Positions 1 to 8,372 of a stretch of DNA of 64,000 nt are shown here, one piece after another. Both the position numbers and the translations under genes were made by a program. The notes under the pieces were generated by a model. The model did not search any database. It was not told the DNA's origin and was given only the letters and a program-made list of their open reading frames with translations. How positions within the stretch are numbered: position 1 is the stretch's first letter; every line of letters begins with the position of its first letter. This DNA comes from an uncultured Dysosmobacter sp. (GTDB lineage: Bacteria; Bacillota; Clostridia; Oscillospirales; Oscillospiraceae), in assembly GCA_947625655.1 (NCBI GenBank), contig CANQPD010000006.1, positions 1-64,000 of the forward strand. The letters are read 5' to 3'.

Positions 1-86
1 CTGATGAACAGCGCCGACGGACGCCGCCGTTTTTAAAGATCCTGTCAGCCGTTGACGATGGCGGCGGTGTCCTGAGCAATCATCAG
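1..86. repeat. Direct repeat copy 1 of ackA 3' end
   Basis: Positions 1-86 match 228-313 almost base for base (offset 227; one visible difference, gagcaat versus gagcgat). The repeated unit covers the last codons of ackA plus downstream DNA. The copy is cut by the window edge, so its full length is unknown. Confidence 0.9.
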
Positions 87-90
87 TACT
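45..90 (-). pseudogene. Duplicated C-terminal fragment of acetate kinase
   Basis: Read on the minus strand this stretch encodes LMIAQDTAAIVNG and a TGA stop, identical to the C-terminus of the intact AckA next door. The match ends at about position 86-90, where GC-rich hairpin DNA begins. No start codon or upstream coding is present, so this is a scrap left by a duplication rather than a gene. It could reflect a tandem duplication of the ackA end around an inserted hairpin element. Confidence 0.75.
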
Positions 91-227
91 CCCCGCGGGG
101 CAGGCCCCGCGGGGGCCCGTGAGATTGAAATGCTCGGGCGGAGTGAATCCGCCCTCCGCCAAGGTTTTGCGCGGGCGCAAAACGCTTGTACGGCGCAAGC
201 GCCGCCCCGCTCTGCGGGGCCCCGGAA
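91..227. repeat. GC-rich hairpin array between the two ackA tails
   Basis: Between the two direct repeats lie several back-to-back palindromes: CCCCGCGGGG-type, gggcgga/tccgccc, ggttttgcg/cgcaaaac, cgcttg/caagcg and ccccgc/gcgggg. No convincing ORF or promoter is visible. It resembles the hairpin-array intergenic DNA at 35.2-36.2 kb and 63.6-63.85 kb. Confidence 0.6.
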
Positions 228-313
228 CTGATGAACAGCGCCGACGGACGCCGCCGTTTTTAAAGATCCTGTCAGCCGTTGACGATGGCGGCGGTGTCCT
301 GAGCGATCATCAG
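228..313. repeat. Direct repeat copy 2 (ackA 3' end)
   Basis: Partner of the repeat at 1-86. It includes the genuine ackA stop codon (272-274, minus strand) and the last codons. No clear poly-U terminator follows ackA. Confidence 0.9.
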
Positions 314-1474
314 TTCTTCGTTGGTGGGGATCAGCAGGACCTTGACCTTGGAGTCGGGGGCGGAGATGACCAGCTCCTTGCCCCGGCCCTGGTTGGCCTC
401 GGCGTCCAGCTTCACGCCCATGTACTCCAGGCCCTCGCAGACCATGGCGCGGATGCCCTTGTCGTTCTCACCCACGCCGGCGGTGAAGATGATGGCGTCC
501 ACTCCGCCCATGGCGGCGGCGTAAGCGCCCACGTACTTCTTCACTTCATAGGCAAACTTCTCCTCAGCCAGCTTGGCCTTCTCGTCGCCATTGTTGGCGG
601 CGTTCTCCAGGTCGCGGAAGTCGGAGGACACGCAGGACAGGCCCTCCACACCGGACTTCTTGTTCAGGATGTTCAGCATCTCGTCGATGTTCATGCCGTA
701 CTTGTTCATCAGGTACTGCAGGATGCCGGCGTCCAGGTCGCCGGAGCGGGTGCCCATGGGCAGGCCGGCCAGGGGGGTGAAGCCCATGGAGGTGTCCACG
801 CTCTTGCCGCCGTCCACGGCGGCGATGGAGGAGCCGTTGCCCAGATGGCAGGAGATCAGCTTCAGTTCCTCGGGCTTTTTGCCCAGCATGGCGGCGGCGC
901 GGCCGGAGACATACTTGTGGGAGGTGCCGTGGAAGCCGTAGCGGCGGACCTTGTCGTTTTCATAGTAGGCGTAGGGCAGGGCGTACATATAGGCCTTGGG
1001 GGGCATGGTCTGGTGGAAGGCGGTGTCGAACACGGCCACCATGGGGGTGCCGGGCATCAGCGCCTGGCAGGCCTTGATGCCGATGATGTTGGCGGGGTTG
1101 TGGAGGGGGGCCAGGGGGTTGCACTCCTCGATGGCGGCCATGACCTCGTCGGTGATGAGGACGGACTTGGCGAACTTCTCGCCGCCGTGCACCACCCGGT
1201 GGCCCACGGCGTCGATCTCCTTCATGGAGCCGACCACGCCGTTCTTGGCGTCCACCAGGGCGTCCAGCACGGCCTGGATGGCCTCGGAATGGGTGGGCAT
1301 GGTCACGTCAACGGCGTCCAGGGTCTCCTTGCCCGCGATCTGGGGCTTGTAGGTGAATTTGCCGTCGATGCCGATGCGCTCGCACAGGCCCTTGGCCAGC
1401 AGCTCGCCGGTCTCAGGATTCAGCAGCTGATATTTCAGGGAAGAGCTGCCAGCGTTGATGACAAGAATGTTCAT
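272..1474 (-). CDS. ackA: Acetate kinase
   Basis: AckA interconverts acetyl phosphate + ADP and acetate + ATP in the cytoplasm, the ATP-yielding last step of acetate fermentation. The 400-aa product has the usual family length. Visible family signatures are NAGSSSLKY at the N-terminus, HGTSHKYV, the GNGSS phosphate loop and FTAGVGEN. The ORF-track start (1585) is too early: the homologous start MNILVINAGSS is at 1474, preceded by AGGAGA. No pta is in the window. The gene is divergent from tmcAL, whose enzyme uses acetate. Its 3' end is duplicated at 1-86. Confidence 0.97.
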   Translation of the reverse strand: MNILVINAGSSSLKYQLLNPETGELLAKGLCERIGIDGKFTYKPQIAGKETLDAVDVTMPTHSEAIQAVLDALVDAKNGVVGSMKEIDAVGHRVVHGGEKFAKSVLITDEVMAAIEECNPLAPLHNPANIIGIKACQALMPGTPMVAVFDTAFHQTMPPKAYMYALPYAYYENDKVRRYGFHGTSHKYVSGRAAAMLGKKPEELKLISCHLGNGSSIAAVDGGKSVDTSMGFTPLAGLPMGTRSGDLDAGILQYLMNKYGMNIDEMLNILNKKSGVEGLSCVSSDFRDLENAANNGDEKAKLAEEKFAYEVKKYVGAYAAAMGGVDAIIFTAGVGENDKGIRAMVCEGLEYMGVKLDAEANQGRGKELVISAPDSKVKVLLIPTNEELMIAQDTAAIVNG

Positions 1475-1664
1475 GTTTACCGTCTCCTCTTCTTTTGGGG
1501 GAAAGCCTTGCGGGGTTCCCATAAATGATATAAAATAAAGGCATTGGATGAGTCCCGTATGCGGGCGAAACTCTGCATCTTCCATTATAACAGAGATTTT
1601 TCAGGTTACAACCACCATTTTTACCGAAATGTCATTTTTTTGTAACCGCTTAGGGGTGAATTCT

Positions 1665-2870
1665 GTGCAGATTGCAGGTATCATAATAGAATACAATCCC
1701 CTGCACCGCGGGCATTTGCACCTGATGGAGCAGGTCCGCGCCCGTCTGGGCCCCGATGCCGCCGTCATCGGCGTCATGAGCGGGGACTTTGTCCAGCGGG
1801 GGGATTTTGCCGTTCTGCAGAAGCGCGCCCGGGCGGAGGCCGCCGTGAAAAGCGGCATGGACCTGGTGCTGGAGCTGCCCCTGCCCTGGGCCGTCTCCTC
1901 GGCGGAGGGGTTCGCCGGCGGCGGCGTGCGGACGCTTCTGGCCACGGGCCTTGTGACCCATCTGGCCTTCGGCAGCGAGTGCGGGGACGCGGCCGCGCTG
2001 AACGAGGTGGCCGCCTGCCTGGACTCCGGGGCGTATCACGCCGGTGTGCGCCGCTTTTTGGGGGAGGGCATGTCCTTTGCCGCCTGCCGTCAGGCGGCGG
2101 TGGGGGCGGTTCTGGGAGACGGGCGGGCCGCCCTGCTGGAGGGGCCCAACAACAATCTGGGCGTGGAGTACTGCAGGGCCCTGCTGCGTCACGCCCCCGG
2201 CATCCGGCCCCTGACGGTGCCCCGCCGGGGCGCCGCCCACGACGGGCCCGCCGGCTCCGGCCGGTATCCCTCGTCCTCCGCCATCCGCGAGCTGCTGCGG
2301 GCGGGGGAGCGGGAAACGGCCCTGGCCCTGATGGCCCCGGCCATGCGGGAGGTTTATGAGAAAGAGGAGGCCGCGGGCCGCGCCCCGGTCTTTTCGGAGA
2401 CCTGTGAGCGGGCCATCCTGGCCCGGCTCCGCTCCATGACGGCGGCGGACTTCGCCGCCCTGGACCGGGGGCGGGAGGGGCTTTGGAACCGCCTGTACAG
2501 TGCCAGCCGCGGCGCCGTGTCCGTGGCGGAGGTGCTGGAGCGGGCCAAGACGAAGCGCTACGCTCACGCCCGCCTGCGCCGGATGGTGCTGTGGGCCTAT
2601 TTGGGGCTGACGCCGGGAGACGTCCCGGACAAGATCCCCTATCTGCGGGTGCTGGCCGCCAATGAGACGGGCCGCGCTCTGCTGGCCCGGATGCGGAAGA
2701 CCGCCGCCGTCCCGGTTTTGACCAAGCCAAGCCATGTGCGACGGCTGGACCAGGCCGCCCAGGAGCTGTTTGCACTGGAGGCCCGTGCCGCTGATTTGTA
2801 TGCGCTGGCATACCCCGATCTTGCCGCCGCGGGCGGCAGCGCCTGGAAAGAGGGGCCTGTGATCGTCTAG
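1665..2870 (+). CDS. tmcAL: tRNA(Met) cytidine acetate ligase (TmcAL/YlbM family)
   Basis: The family activates acetate with ATP and acetylates C34 of elongator tRNA-Met (ac4C), helping Met decoding. The nucleotidyltransferase motif NPLHRGH (HxGH) sits at about residues 10-16 and a second motif YPSSSAIRE near the middle. I chose GTG at 1665 (VQIAGIIIEYNP) because family members start right before this strand and AGGGGTGA precedes it; the track start at 1548 adds about 39 unrelated residues. Length 401 aa fits the family. It is divergent from ackA, an acetate-metabolism neighbour. Confidence 0.9.
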   Translation: MQIAGIIIEYNPLHRGHLHLMEQVRARLGPDAAVIGVMSGDFVQRGDFAVLQKRARAEAAVKSGMDLVLELPLPWAVSSAEGFAGGGVRTLLATGLVTHLAFGSECGDAAALNEVAACLDSGAYHAGVRRFLGEGMSFAACRQAAVGAVLGDGRAALLEGPNNNLGVEYCRALLRHAPGIRPLTVPRRGAAHDGPAGSGRYPSSSAIRELLRAGERETALALMAPAMREVYEKEEAAGRAPVFSETCERAILARLRSMTAADFAALDRGREGLWNRLYSASRGAVSVAEVLERAKTKRYAHARLRRMVLWAYLGLTPGDVPDKIPYLRVLAANETGRALLARMRKTAAVPVLTKPSHVRRLDQAAQELFALEARAADLYALAYPDLAAAGGSAWKEGPVIV

Positions 2871-2896
2871 GCCCGCTTTCGGAAAGGAGTCAGTCT

Positions 2897-3775
2897 ATGA
2901 CCACTCTGATTGCCATGTTGATGTCTCTGCTGCTGACCGCTTGTTCCGCCGCTACCATGGCGGACGTCAAAAGCGCAGCGCCGCCGGCGGATCTGCCGCC
3001 GGCGGAAGCGGCCGTTGAGGAGAAAATTTCCTATACCGTGGAGCTTCAGACGTGGGAGGACACTGTGTATGCAAAAGACGGTACACGCCTGGTATCCAGC
3101 AGCTTTCAGATTCCGGTGCTGACCGCCTGCCGGGAGGACGGCACTGCCATCACCGAACCGGAGACGGAAAAGGAGACCCAGGCGCTGGAAGCTGCCGCCG
3201 TCTTCAATGAGAGGTTCAGCGTATGGACATCGTCGGAGGAGCTTGACAGACTGTCGGAAGGCGCGGCGGAGGATTTAGCCTGGCGTCAGGAGGCGGGCTA
3301 CGAGTGGCTCGGTTATGCGTTGGAGCTGAGCTGCAATGTCTATCAGACGGGGCAGCTGGTCAGCATTTCCGGCCTGTATTACAGCGATACCGGCGGCGCC
3401 CACCCCAATACGTATCTGATGGGCTGGAACTTCGATTTGGAGAGCGGCGCCTTTTTTGAGCCGGAGCTTTTGTCGGAGGGGAGCGCCCTGCAGGAGACCG
3501 TCGGCGCCGAGCTGGCGCGGCAGGCCCAGGCCCGGGCGGCGGAAAACGGTCTGGCGCCGGAGGACTTTTTCTGGTCGGATTACGAGAATATCCTGGCCGA
3601 CTGGGGCAGCTATGCCGTCTCTTTTGACGAGAGCGGCATGCGGGTGGCCTTCTCCCCCTATGAGCTGGCGGCCTATGCCGCCGGCGCGCAGGAATTCCAC
3701 CTGTCCTATGACTGGCTGCGGCCCTATTTGAGCCAGCACGGAAGGGAGCTCCTGGGGCTGGAGACGGAGGAATAA
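2897..3775 (+). CDS. Lipoprotein with DUF4163/DUF3298-like (RsiV-type) domain
   Basis: A 292-aa exported protein. The N-terminus is a short lipoprotein signal with lipobox LTAC, putting the lipidated Cys at about residue 16. The body matches the DUF4163 + DUF3298 pattern seen in RsiV and PdaC: a TGGAHPNT-type turn in the middle and a C-terminal segment ending in LSYDWLRPYLS. Those domains bind lysozyme or occur beside peptidoglycan deacetylases; here there is no catalytic domain, so the role is unknown, probably cell-envelope sensing. A GGAAAGGAG site precedes ATG 2897. It follows tmcAL by 26 bp and ends in a strong terminator. Confidence 0.7.
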   Translation: MTTLIAMLMSLLLTACSAATMADVKSAAPPADLPPAEAAVEEKISYTVELQTWEDTVYAKDGTRLVSSSFQIPVLTACREDGTAITEPETEKETQALEAAAVFNERFSVWTSSEELDRLSEGAAEDLAWRQEAGYEWLGYALELSCNVYQTGQLVSISGLYYSDTGGAHPNTYLMGWNFDLESGAFFEPELLSEGSALQETVGAELARQAQARAAENGLAPEDFFWSDYENILADWGSYAVSFDESGMRVAFSPYELAAYAAGAQEFHLSYDWLRPYLSQHGRELLGLETEE

Positions 3776-3782
3776 CGCCTAT

Positions 3783-3813
3783 GGCGCGGGCCCATCGGCC
3801 CGCGCCTCTTTTT
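3783..3813 (+). terminator. Rho-independent terminator after the lipoprotein gene
   Basis: Perfect 10-bp stem ggcgcgggcc / ggcccgcgcc followed by tcttttt. Confidence 0.9.
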
Positions 3814-3815
3814 GC

Positions 3816-3864
3816 TTGACATGCCTAGCAATGCTATGTATAATAAGCATAGAATCTCTAGGTA
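3816..3864 (+). promoter_or_regulatory. padR promoter with nested inverted-repeat operator
   Basis: Textbook sigma-A promoter: TTGACA (3816-3821), 17-bp spacer, TATAAT (3839-3844). The -10 box lies inside ATGCT(11 bp)AGCAT, and a wider inverted repeat TGCCTAG (3822-3828) / CTAGGTA (3858-3864) encloses it. This is the expected layout for autorepression by the PadR protein encoded next (inference). Confidence 0.75.
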
Positions 3865-3887
3865 TAAACTTCCACAGGAGGTACATT

Positions 3888-4229
3888 ATGAAAAAGAAGC
3901 AGAATATCGAGCATACCCAGCTGCTGGTGCTGTCCCTGCTGGCGGGGGAGGACATGTACGGCTACCAGATGATCGTGGAGCTGGCCCGCCGCTCCGACCG
4001 CACCTTTGAGATGAAGGAGGGCACGCTGTACCCCGTCCTCCACGGACTGGAGAAGGACGGCTATGTGGAGGCCTACCAGCAGGAGGCCCCCACGGGCCGG
4101 ATGCGGAAGTATTACCACCTGACCCGCAGGGGCGGCGCACTGCTGAAAACGGAGGCGGAGTCCTGGAAGACCTACTCCGGCGCCGTCAACGCCGTACTCC
4201 GCAGCAGCGCGGGGCTGAATATGGCGTGA
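3888..4229 (+). CDS. PadR-family transcriptional regulator
   Basis: 113-aa winged-helix repressor. The family hallmark EMKEGTLYPVLHGLEKDGYVE is intact, followed by RKYYHLTRRG, the wing strand. Start ATG 3888 has AGGAGG at ideal spacing; the track start 3816 is the promoter. It overlaps, within 2 bp, with a HAAS/DUF1700 membrane gene, the usual PadR partner, and probably represses its own operon in response to membrane-active compounds or envelope stress, as known relatives do. Effector unknown. Confidence 0.92.
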   Translation: MKKKQNIEHTQLLVLSLLAGEDMYGYQMIVELARRSDRTFEMKEGTLYPVLHGLEKDGYVEAYQQEAPTGRMRKYYHLTRRGGALLKTEAESWKTYSGAVNAVLRSSAGLNMA

Positions 4230-4230
4230 T

Positions 4231-4983
4231 ATGACCCGGGGGGAATATAACGCCCGGGTGCAGGCTGCCCTCCGCCGGGTGACGGAGCGGGAGCGGGCGG
4301 CCATCCGGCTGGAGCTCGACGCCCACATGGAGGACCACATCTGCGACCTGCTGGACCTGGGTTATCCGCCGGAGCTGGCGGAGGAGCGGACCATGGCCTT
4401 CATGGGCGACCCGGAAGAGGTGGGCCGGGAGCTGAATAAGCAGTATCCGCTGGGGTGGCTGGCGGCGAAGTGGGCCGCCATGGCACTGACGGCGGTGCTG
4501 GTGCTGCTGATGCTGCTCCCCGCCCGGCAGCTGGCGGGAACGGTGGCGGACAATCTGTGGAACCGCTTTTACCCGCTGCACCAGCTGGACCTGTGGGACA
4601 TCAGCTTCGCCGGCTTTGTGGACGGCGAGTACGTTCATATCGTGGCGGACACGGCGGAGGTGGACCTGCGGCAAAGCGCGGACGGCGTGGGGATGCGGGT
4701 CTATCAGGCGGGGCTGGAGGACCCGGCGGCAGAGAGGACCACCGCCTGGATCGCGGTCAGCATTTACAGCGAAAACCCCTTCCGCAATTCCCCGACTCTG
4801 ATGGGAGAACTGACGGCACCGGACGGACGGGAGGTCACGCGCACCATGACATATTCCTTCGGCGGCCCGTTCATGGTCTACAGCGAGGTTACACGGGGCG
4901 AGGACCTGACCTTTACATATGAGCAGGGCGGGCACAGCTTCACCTTCACCGTGCCCCTGCCCTGGGAGGAGGCGGAGCCATGA
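4231..4983 (+). CDS. HAAS/DUF1700-type membrane protein, PadR-associated
   Basis: 250 aa. Residues about 1-70 form the helical HAAS/DUF1700-like domain (regular Glu/Arg helices, 'GDPEEVGRELN'), which commonly follows a PadR regulator. One transmembrane helix lies at about residues 77-97, and the remaining ~150 residues are predicted extracytoplasmic beta-rich sequence without recognised motifs. Start ATG 4231 is one base after the padR stop, indicating translational coupling. The gene overlaps the next one by 4 bp (ATGA). Confidence 0.7.
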   Translation: MTRGEYNARVQAALRRVTERERAAIRLELDAHMEDHICDLLDLGYPPELAEERTMAFMGDPEEVGRELNKQYPLGWLAAKWAAMALTAVLVLLMLLPARQLAGTVADNLWNRFYPLHQLDLWDISFAGFVDGEYVHIVADTAEVDLRQSADGVGMRVYQAGLEDPAAERTTAWIAVSIYSENPFRNSPTLMGELTAPDGREVTRTMTYSFGGPFMVYSEVTRGEDLTFTYEQGGHSFTFTVPLPWEEAEP

Positions 4984-5612
4984 GGAAAAAGCGGATGGCG
5001 ACCCGAAAGCGGTCGGCCCTGGGGTGGCTGGCGGCGCTGTGCCTGCTGGTGCTGTTCTGCCTTTGGACGGGACTGTACGGCCTGACGCCCCAAAGCGCCC
5101 TGCGGCGGCAGGGGCAGTATTTTTTCGTCGGAGACCTGACCCTGGTGGACAGCGTGCGGGACGGCTACGAGACGGATTTCGGCGCGGGGCGGGTCCTGGC
5201 GGCGGAGAACGACGGCTGTCTTCTGCTGGGCCTGGCCCGGTGGACGCCCTGGCGGGGCTGGCAGGCGGGCTTTGCCTGGCCGGTGGAGCGGACGGACAGC
5301 GCCGTGGATGCGGTGGGCGCGTACTACTCCTGGGACTTTGAGGGGGAGCGGTATCCCCATGTGCTGTTCGGGTATGTAAACGATCCCCGGACGGCCCGGG
5401 TGCGGTTCCAGGGGGACGGACTTCCGCCAGTGGACGCGGTCCTGCGGACCGACCAGGCGGGGCGGCGGTATTTTTTGGAGGAATATGTGGCGGACAGTCC
5501 CGGCAGTGTGCGGCTCACCGCCCTGGATGGGCAGGGCGGCGTTCTGGAGGAACGGCCGCTCAGTAGGGACGGCCGTCAGGCGTACATATCTTTGACTTAT
5601 GATGATATGTAA
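4980..5612 (+). CDS. Membrane-anchored hypothetical protein
   Basis: 210 aa; basic N-terminus (MRKKRMATRKR) followed by one transmembrane segment at about residues 13-33, then an extracytoplasmic domain of about 175 residues with no family I recognise. It starts on the ATGA overlap with the HAAS gene and ends the padR operon before a strong terminator. Function unknown; co-transcription suggests it works with the preceding membrane protein. Confidence 0.7.
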   Translation: MRKKRMATRKRSALGWLAALCLLVLFCLWTGLYGLTPQSALRRQGQYFFVGDLTLVDSVRDGYETDFGAGRVLAAENDGCLLLGLARWTPWRGWQAGFAWPVERTDSAVDAVGAYYSWDFEGERYPHVLFGYVNDPRTARVRFQGDGLPPVDAVLRTDQAGRRYFLEEYVADSPGSVRLTALDGQGGVLEERPLSRDGRQAYISLTYDDM

Positions 5613-5646
5613 AAACAGGGCTGAAGCCATGCTTCAGCCCTGTTTT
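5612..5646. terminator. Bidirectional terminator
   Basis: Perfect stem aaaacagggctgaagc / gcttcagccctgtttt with A-tract on one side and T-tract on the other. It serves the padR operon (plus) and the convergent flavodoxin-like gene (minus). Confidence 0.9.
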
Positions 5647-6695
5647 CACAGCAATAGTTGACATAATATATTTTCTGCAAACCTATCCAGCCGCTCCGCG
5701 ATTCCCGGCAGCGCCATGGCTGTCCCGGCGTCGTTGGCGGTCTCCAGCAGGCAGAACTCCGGCGGGAGCCAGAAGCCCTTGTTCATATTCAGGGCGGAAA
5801 CCACCTGGCTTGCCACGATGTCCCCGCCGGAGTAGCCGGACACCACGATGGCGAACACCGCCTTGCCGGTGAAGGGAGTGGTGCGGTACAGGGCTGTCAG
5901 GCGGTTGACGGCCGCCGTCAGGTTGGCAGACAGGGCGTCGTTGTAGTTGGGGCACAGCAGCACCACCGCGTCAGCCTCCCGGAGGGCGGGGTAGACCTCC
6001 TGCACCATGACGCCGCCGTAGAAGCAGTCCCCCTGCTCGCCGTAGTGGAGGCACATGGTGTAGGGGCAGCCGGCGCAGTCCTCCAGGGTGCCGTTCCGCA
6101 ATCCGATCTCCGTGATGTCGCAGCGGGGCTCCAGCCGCTCCCGGCACCGGCTCCACAGGGCCAGGGTGTTGCTGGTGGCGTGGTTGGAGGCGTGGAGCAC
6201 CAGCAGATGCGGACGCGTCCGGCGGGGCGGCGCGAAGGCCAGCACCCGGCCCGCCAGGTCGGCGGCGGCCAGACGGTAGGCCTCCTCCAGAGAGCAGCCG
6301 GCGTTTTTCGCCTGGACGGTGAAGTTCCGCAGGTCCCCGGTGCCCTCCACCAGCGGGCGGCCCGGAAAGGTGCAGCCCGCCAGGCTGGCCGCCAGCACCA
6401 GCTCCCGGCCCACGGACTTGGTGTACAGATCCCCCGGCCCGTCCGCCAGCACCCCGCCCACGCTGCCTTGCAGGCAGCCGGGGTGGGTCCGCAGAAAGGC
6501 CAACAGGCTGTAAAAGGCGTGGTTCACGCCGCTTTCCCCCAGCGGGACGGCAAACAGGACGCGCTGGCCTTCCAGCGGGTCCGTCAGCCAGTTCACCGTC
6601 TGGCGGCAATGTCCCCGCAGCGCGGCGGCCAGTACCTGTTCAAACCGGGGAGCGCTTGCGTTGCCCAACCGGATCACCGTCAAATCCCGCGCCAT
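5646..6695 (-). CDS. Flavodoxin-like/NADPH-dependent FMN reductase family protein
   Basis: 349 aa. The C-terminal half (from about residue 165: LLVLHASNHATSNTLAL) has the FMN phosphate-binding loop pattern of flavodoxin-like reductases, followed by a cysteine pair region DCAGCPYTMC and then VVLLCPNYNDALS, typical of multimeric flavodoxin/WrbA-like iron-sulfur flavoproteins. The N-terminal ~150 residues are a second, less conserved domain. The chosen start ATG 6695 has AAAGGAGG. It lies 31 bp downstream of the LDH-like gene, likely one operon. A redox role is inferred; substrate unknown. Confidence 0.65.
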   Translation of the reverse strand: MARDLTVIRLGNASAPRFEQVLAAALRGHCRQTVNWLTDPLEGQRVLFAVPLGESGVNHAFYSLLAFLRTHPGCLQGSVGGVLADGPGDLYTKSVGRELVLAASLAGCTFPGRPLVEGTGDLRNFTVQAKNAGCSLEEAYRLAAADLAGRVLAFAPPRRTRPHLLVLHASNHATSNTLALWSRCRERLEPRCDITEIGLRNGTLEDCAGCPYTMCLHYGEQGDCFYGGVMVQEVYPALREADAVVLLCPNYNDALSANLTAAVNRLTALYRTTPFTGKAVFAIVVSGYSGGDIVASQVVSALNMNKGFWLPPEFCLLETANDAGTAMALPGIAERLDRFAENILCQLLL

Positions 6696-6726
6696 CCGGC
6701 CGCCTCCTTTCAACGATTTTTGCCGG

Positions 6727-7953
6727 TCAGAGGATCTCCGCCAGCTGTTCCTCCGTCTCCCGCAGCCGCGCAAACAGCGCGTCCGGCAGCCGCAGCGTCT
6801 CCGTCTCCAGCCCGTGGGCAGTGTAGCGGTTCTTCACGCCGAACCACACCCCGCCCAGGGGGACGGAGGCGCAGTGCCAGTCCCCCCGCAGCGTCAGCAG
6901 CAGCTGCATGGCGCCGGAGGACACTGCGGGGGCCACATAGGGCTTGAAGCCCAGCTCCCGGATGCGGAGGTTGGCGGCCTCCACCTTTTCCGTCAGCTCC
7001 CGGGACAGGGCGTCGTCATAGTGCCGGATGGAGTTGGCGATGACCAGCCCCCGCCCGTGGGGGCCGAAGGCGCGGCCCTCCGTGAGAAAGCTGGCAAAGC
7101 GGGGCTCCTGTCTGGCAAAGCAGGCCGCCCGGGCGTTCATCACCCCCAGGCCGAAGCCCTGCACCTGCTCCGACAGCAGGCCGAGGTGGTCCACCGTGCC
7201 GTCCGGGGCGGTGTTGGAGGCCAGCCACGCCGCCTTGCACAGGGGGTCCACCGGATCGCTGAGGACGATGAACAGCCCCTGGAAACGGGCCTCCCGGGCC
7301 TTTCGGGCAAAGCTCTCCGCCAGCGGCCGGTTGGCCGCGAACTGGGCCATCCGCACGTCTTTCACGTCGCTGCCCACCGCCGGGATGGCCTTGGCGGCGG
7401 CGAAGATGAATACGTCGCAGTCAAAGAGCCGGTCCATCGTCACCGGCTCCACCTCCGGCAGGGCGTCATAGTCCCAGGGCCACGCGATCTGCCCCATCTC
7501 GGCGGTCCAGCGGGCCACGGCGACCTCGTTCAGGTCGCAGATGCCGATGGCGGAGATCACGTCGCCGCCCAGCAGCTTCAGCGCTGTCAGCAGCGTGCCG
7601 CCCACATCGCCCACCGCCAGCAGGTGCACCCGCTTTTTTTCGCCGCTGGGCGCGGTGAAGGACAAAGCGTCCCGCCACCGGGGATGGCGCAGGTTCACGG
7701 CGGTCAGCGTCCCGTTTTGTATGGCGGACAGGACCTCCGGAGAGGCCTCCGGCGGCGGCCCCAGCCGGTCCGGGTCCAGCCAGCGGACGTCCTCCGGAAC
7801 GGCCAGCCGGCGCTTGTCCGTGACGCGCCAGGCGGCCCGGGTGACAGGCCCCACCGTCAGAAAAACGGCGGGCACACGGCGCTCCGCCGCGGGGAAAGGC
7901 AGCTCCGGCAGAAACGACGCCGCGGGTTTATCGTCGATTTGATAGTAATACAT
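6727..7953 (-). CDS. Lactate/malate dehydrogenase-like Rossmann protein
   Basis: 408 aa. A nucleotide-binding glycine motif (AVGDVGGTLLTALKLLG) at about residue 115, acidic DLNE at the end of beta-2, and SDPVDPL followed by a central helix resemble the LDH/MDH superfamily (SNPVD motif). A ~110-residue N-terminal extension and an LDH-like C-terminal half are atypical in length for a true LDH (about 310-330 aa). Start ATG 7953 follows a G-rich site. Co-directional with the flavodoxin-like gene. Enzymatic activity is likely NAD(P)-dependent but the substrate is unclear. Confidence 0.6.
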   Translation of the reverse strand: MYYYQIDDKPAASFLPELPFPAAERRVPAVFLTVGPVTRAAWRVTDKRRLAVPEDVRWLDPDRLGPPPEASPEVLSAIQNGTLTAVNLRHPRWRDALSFTAPSGEKKRVHLLAVGDVGGTLLTALKLLGGDVISAIGICDLNEVAVARWTAEMGQIAWPWDYDALPEVEPVTMDRLFDCDVFIFAAAKAIPAVGSDVKDVRMAQFAANRPLAESFARKAREARFQGLFIVLSDPVDPLCKAAWLASNTAPDGTVDHLGLLSEQVQGFGLGVMNARAACFARQEPRFASFLTEGRAFGPHGRGLVIANSIRHYDDALSRELTEKVEAANLRIRELGFKPYVAPAVSSGAMQLLLTLRGDWHCASVPLGGVWFGVKNRYTAHGLETETLRLPDALFARLRETEEQLAEIL

Positions 7954-8046
7954 GGGAGTTCCCCCTTTTTTGTCATAAGGCACAGCTGCCGCGGTATTCG
8001 ACTGTTTCCGCCGTTTTGGGACAGACTAAGGCGGGGAGGTGAAAGC

Positions 8047-8232
8047 GTGGAGCAGTATCTCTGCCTGACAGACCTGCTGGATCAGGACCTGTCGGCCTAT
8101 GAGTATTTCCAGACCCTGCCGCCGGAGCTGCAGACGGCGCTGCGGCGGGACGGCGGCGTTGCGTCCTTTGAGGAACTGCAGGCCCGGGCGGCCCATCTGC
8201 GGGACGCGGGGCTGCCGGGAGGGGCGTATTGA
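8047..8232 (+). CDS. Small conserved-looking protein, 61 aa
   Basis: The GTG at 8047 follows GGGGAGGTGAAAGC, a very strong ribosome binding site. It encodes an acidic, leucine-rich 61-residue peptide (YLCLTDLLDQDLSAYEYF) with no signal or membrane helix. The ORF-track entry (6661-8232) is this gene plus a long antisense extension across the LDH-like gene, which I reject. It is divergent from the LDH-like gene. Function unknown. Confidence 0.6.
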   Translation: MEQYLCLTDLLDQDLSAYEYFQTLPPELQTALRRDGGVASFEELQARAAHLRDAGLPGGAY

Positions 8233-8311
8233 AAACGGGCCTCCTATGGGCGCGGCCCGTGGGAGGCCCCTTGCTGCCGCTATTGTATCACATCTGACAT
8301 GCCGCCGCAAC

Positions 8312-8340
8312 TTGACCTTGGCGGCGGATTGGGGTACAAT
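8312..8340 (+). promoter_or_regulatory. Promoter of the glycosyltransferase operon
   Basis: TTGACC (8312-8317), 17-bp spacer, TACAAT (8335-8340), about 30 bp before the ATG at 8373. Confidence 0.75.
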
Positions 8341-8372
8341 GGGAGCACGGAATATGAAGGAGGAGTGGTATC

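Noticed and set aside
119-1528. 469-aa plus-strand ORF (and 321-1352 plus ORFs)
   Set aside because: Complement of ackA; His/Gly/Val-rich shadow composition.
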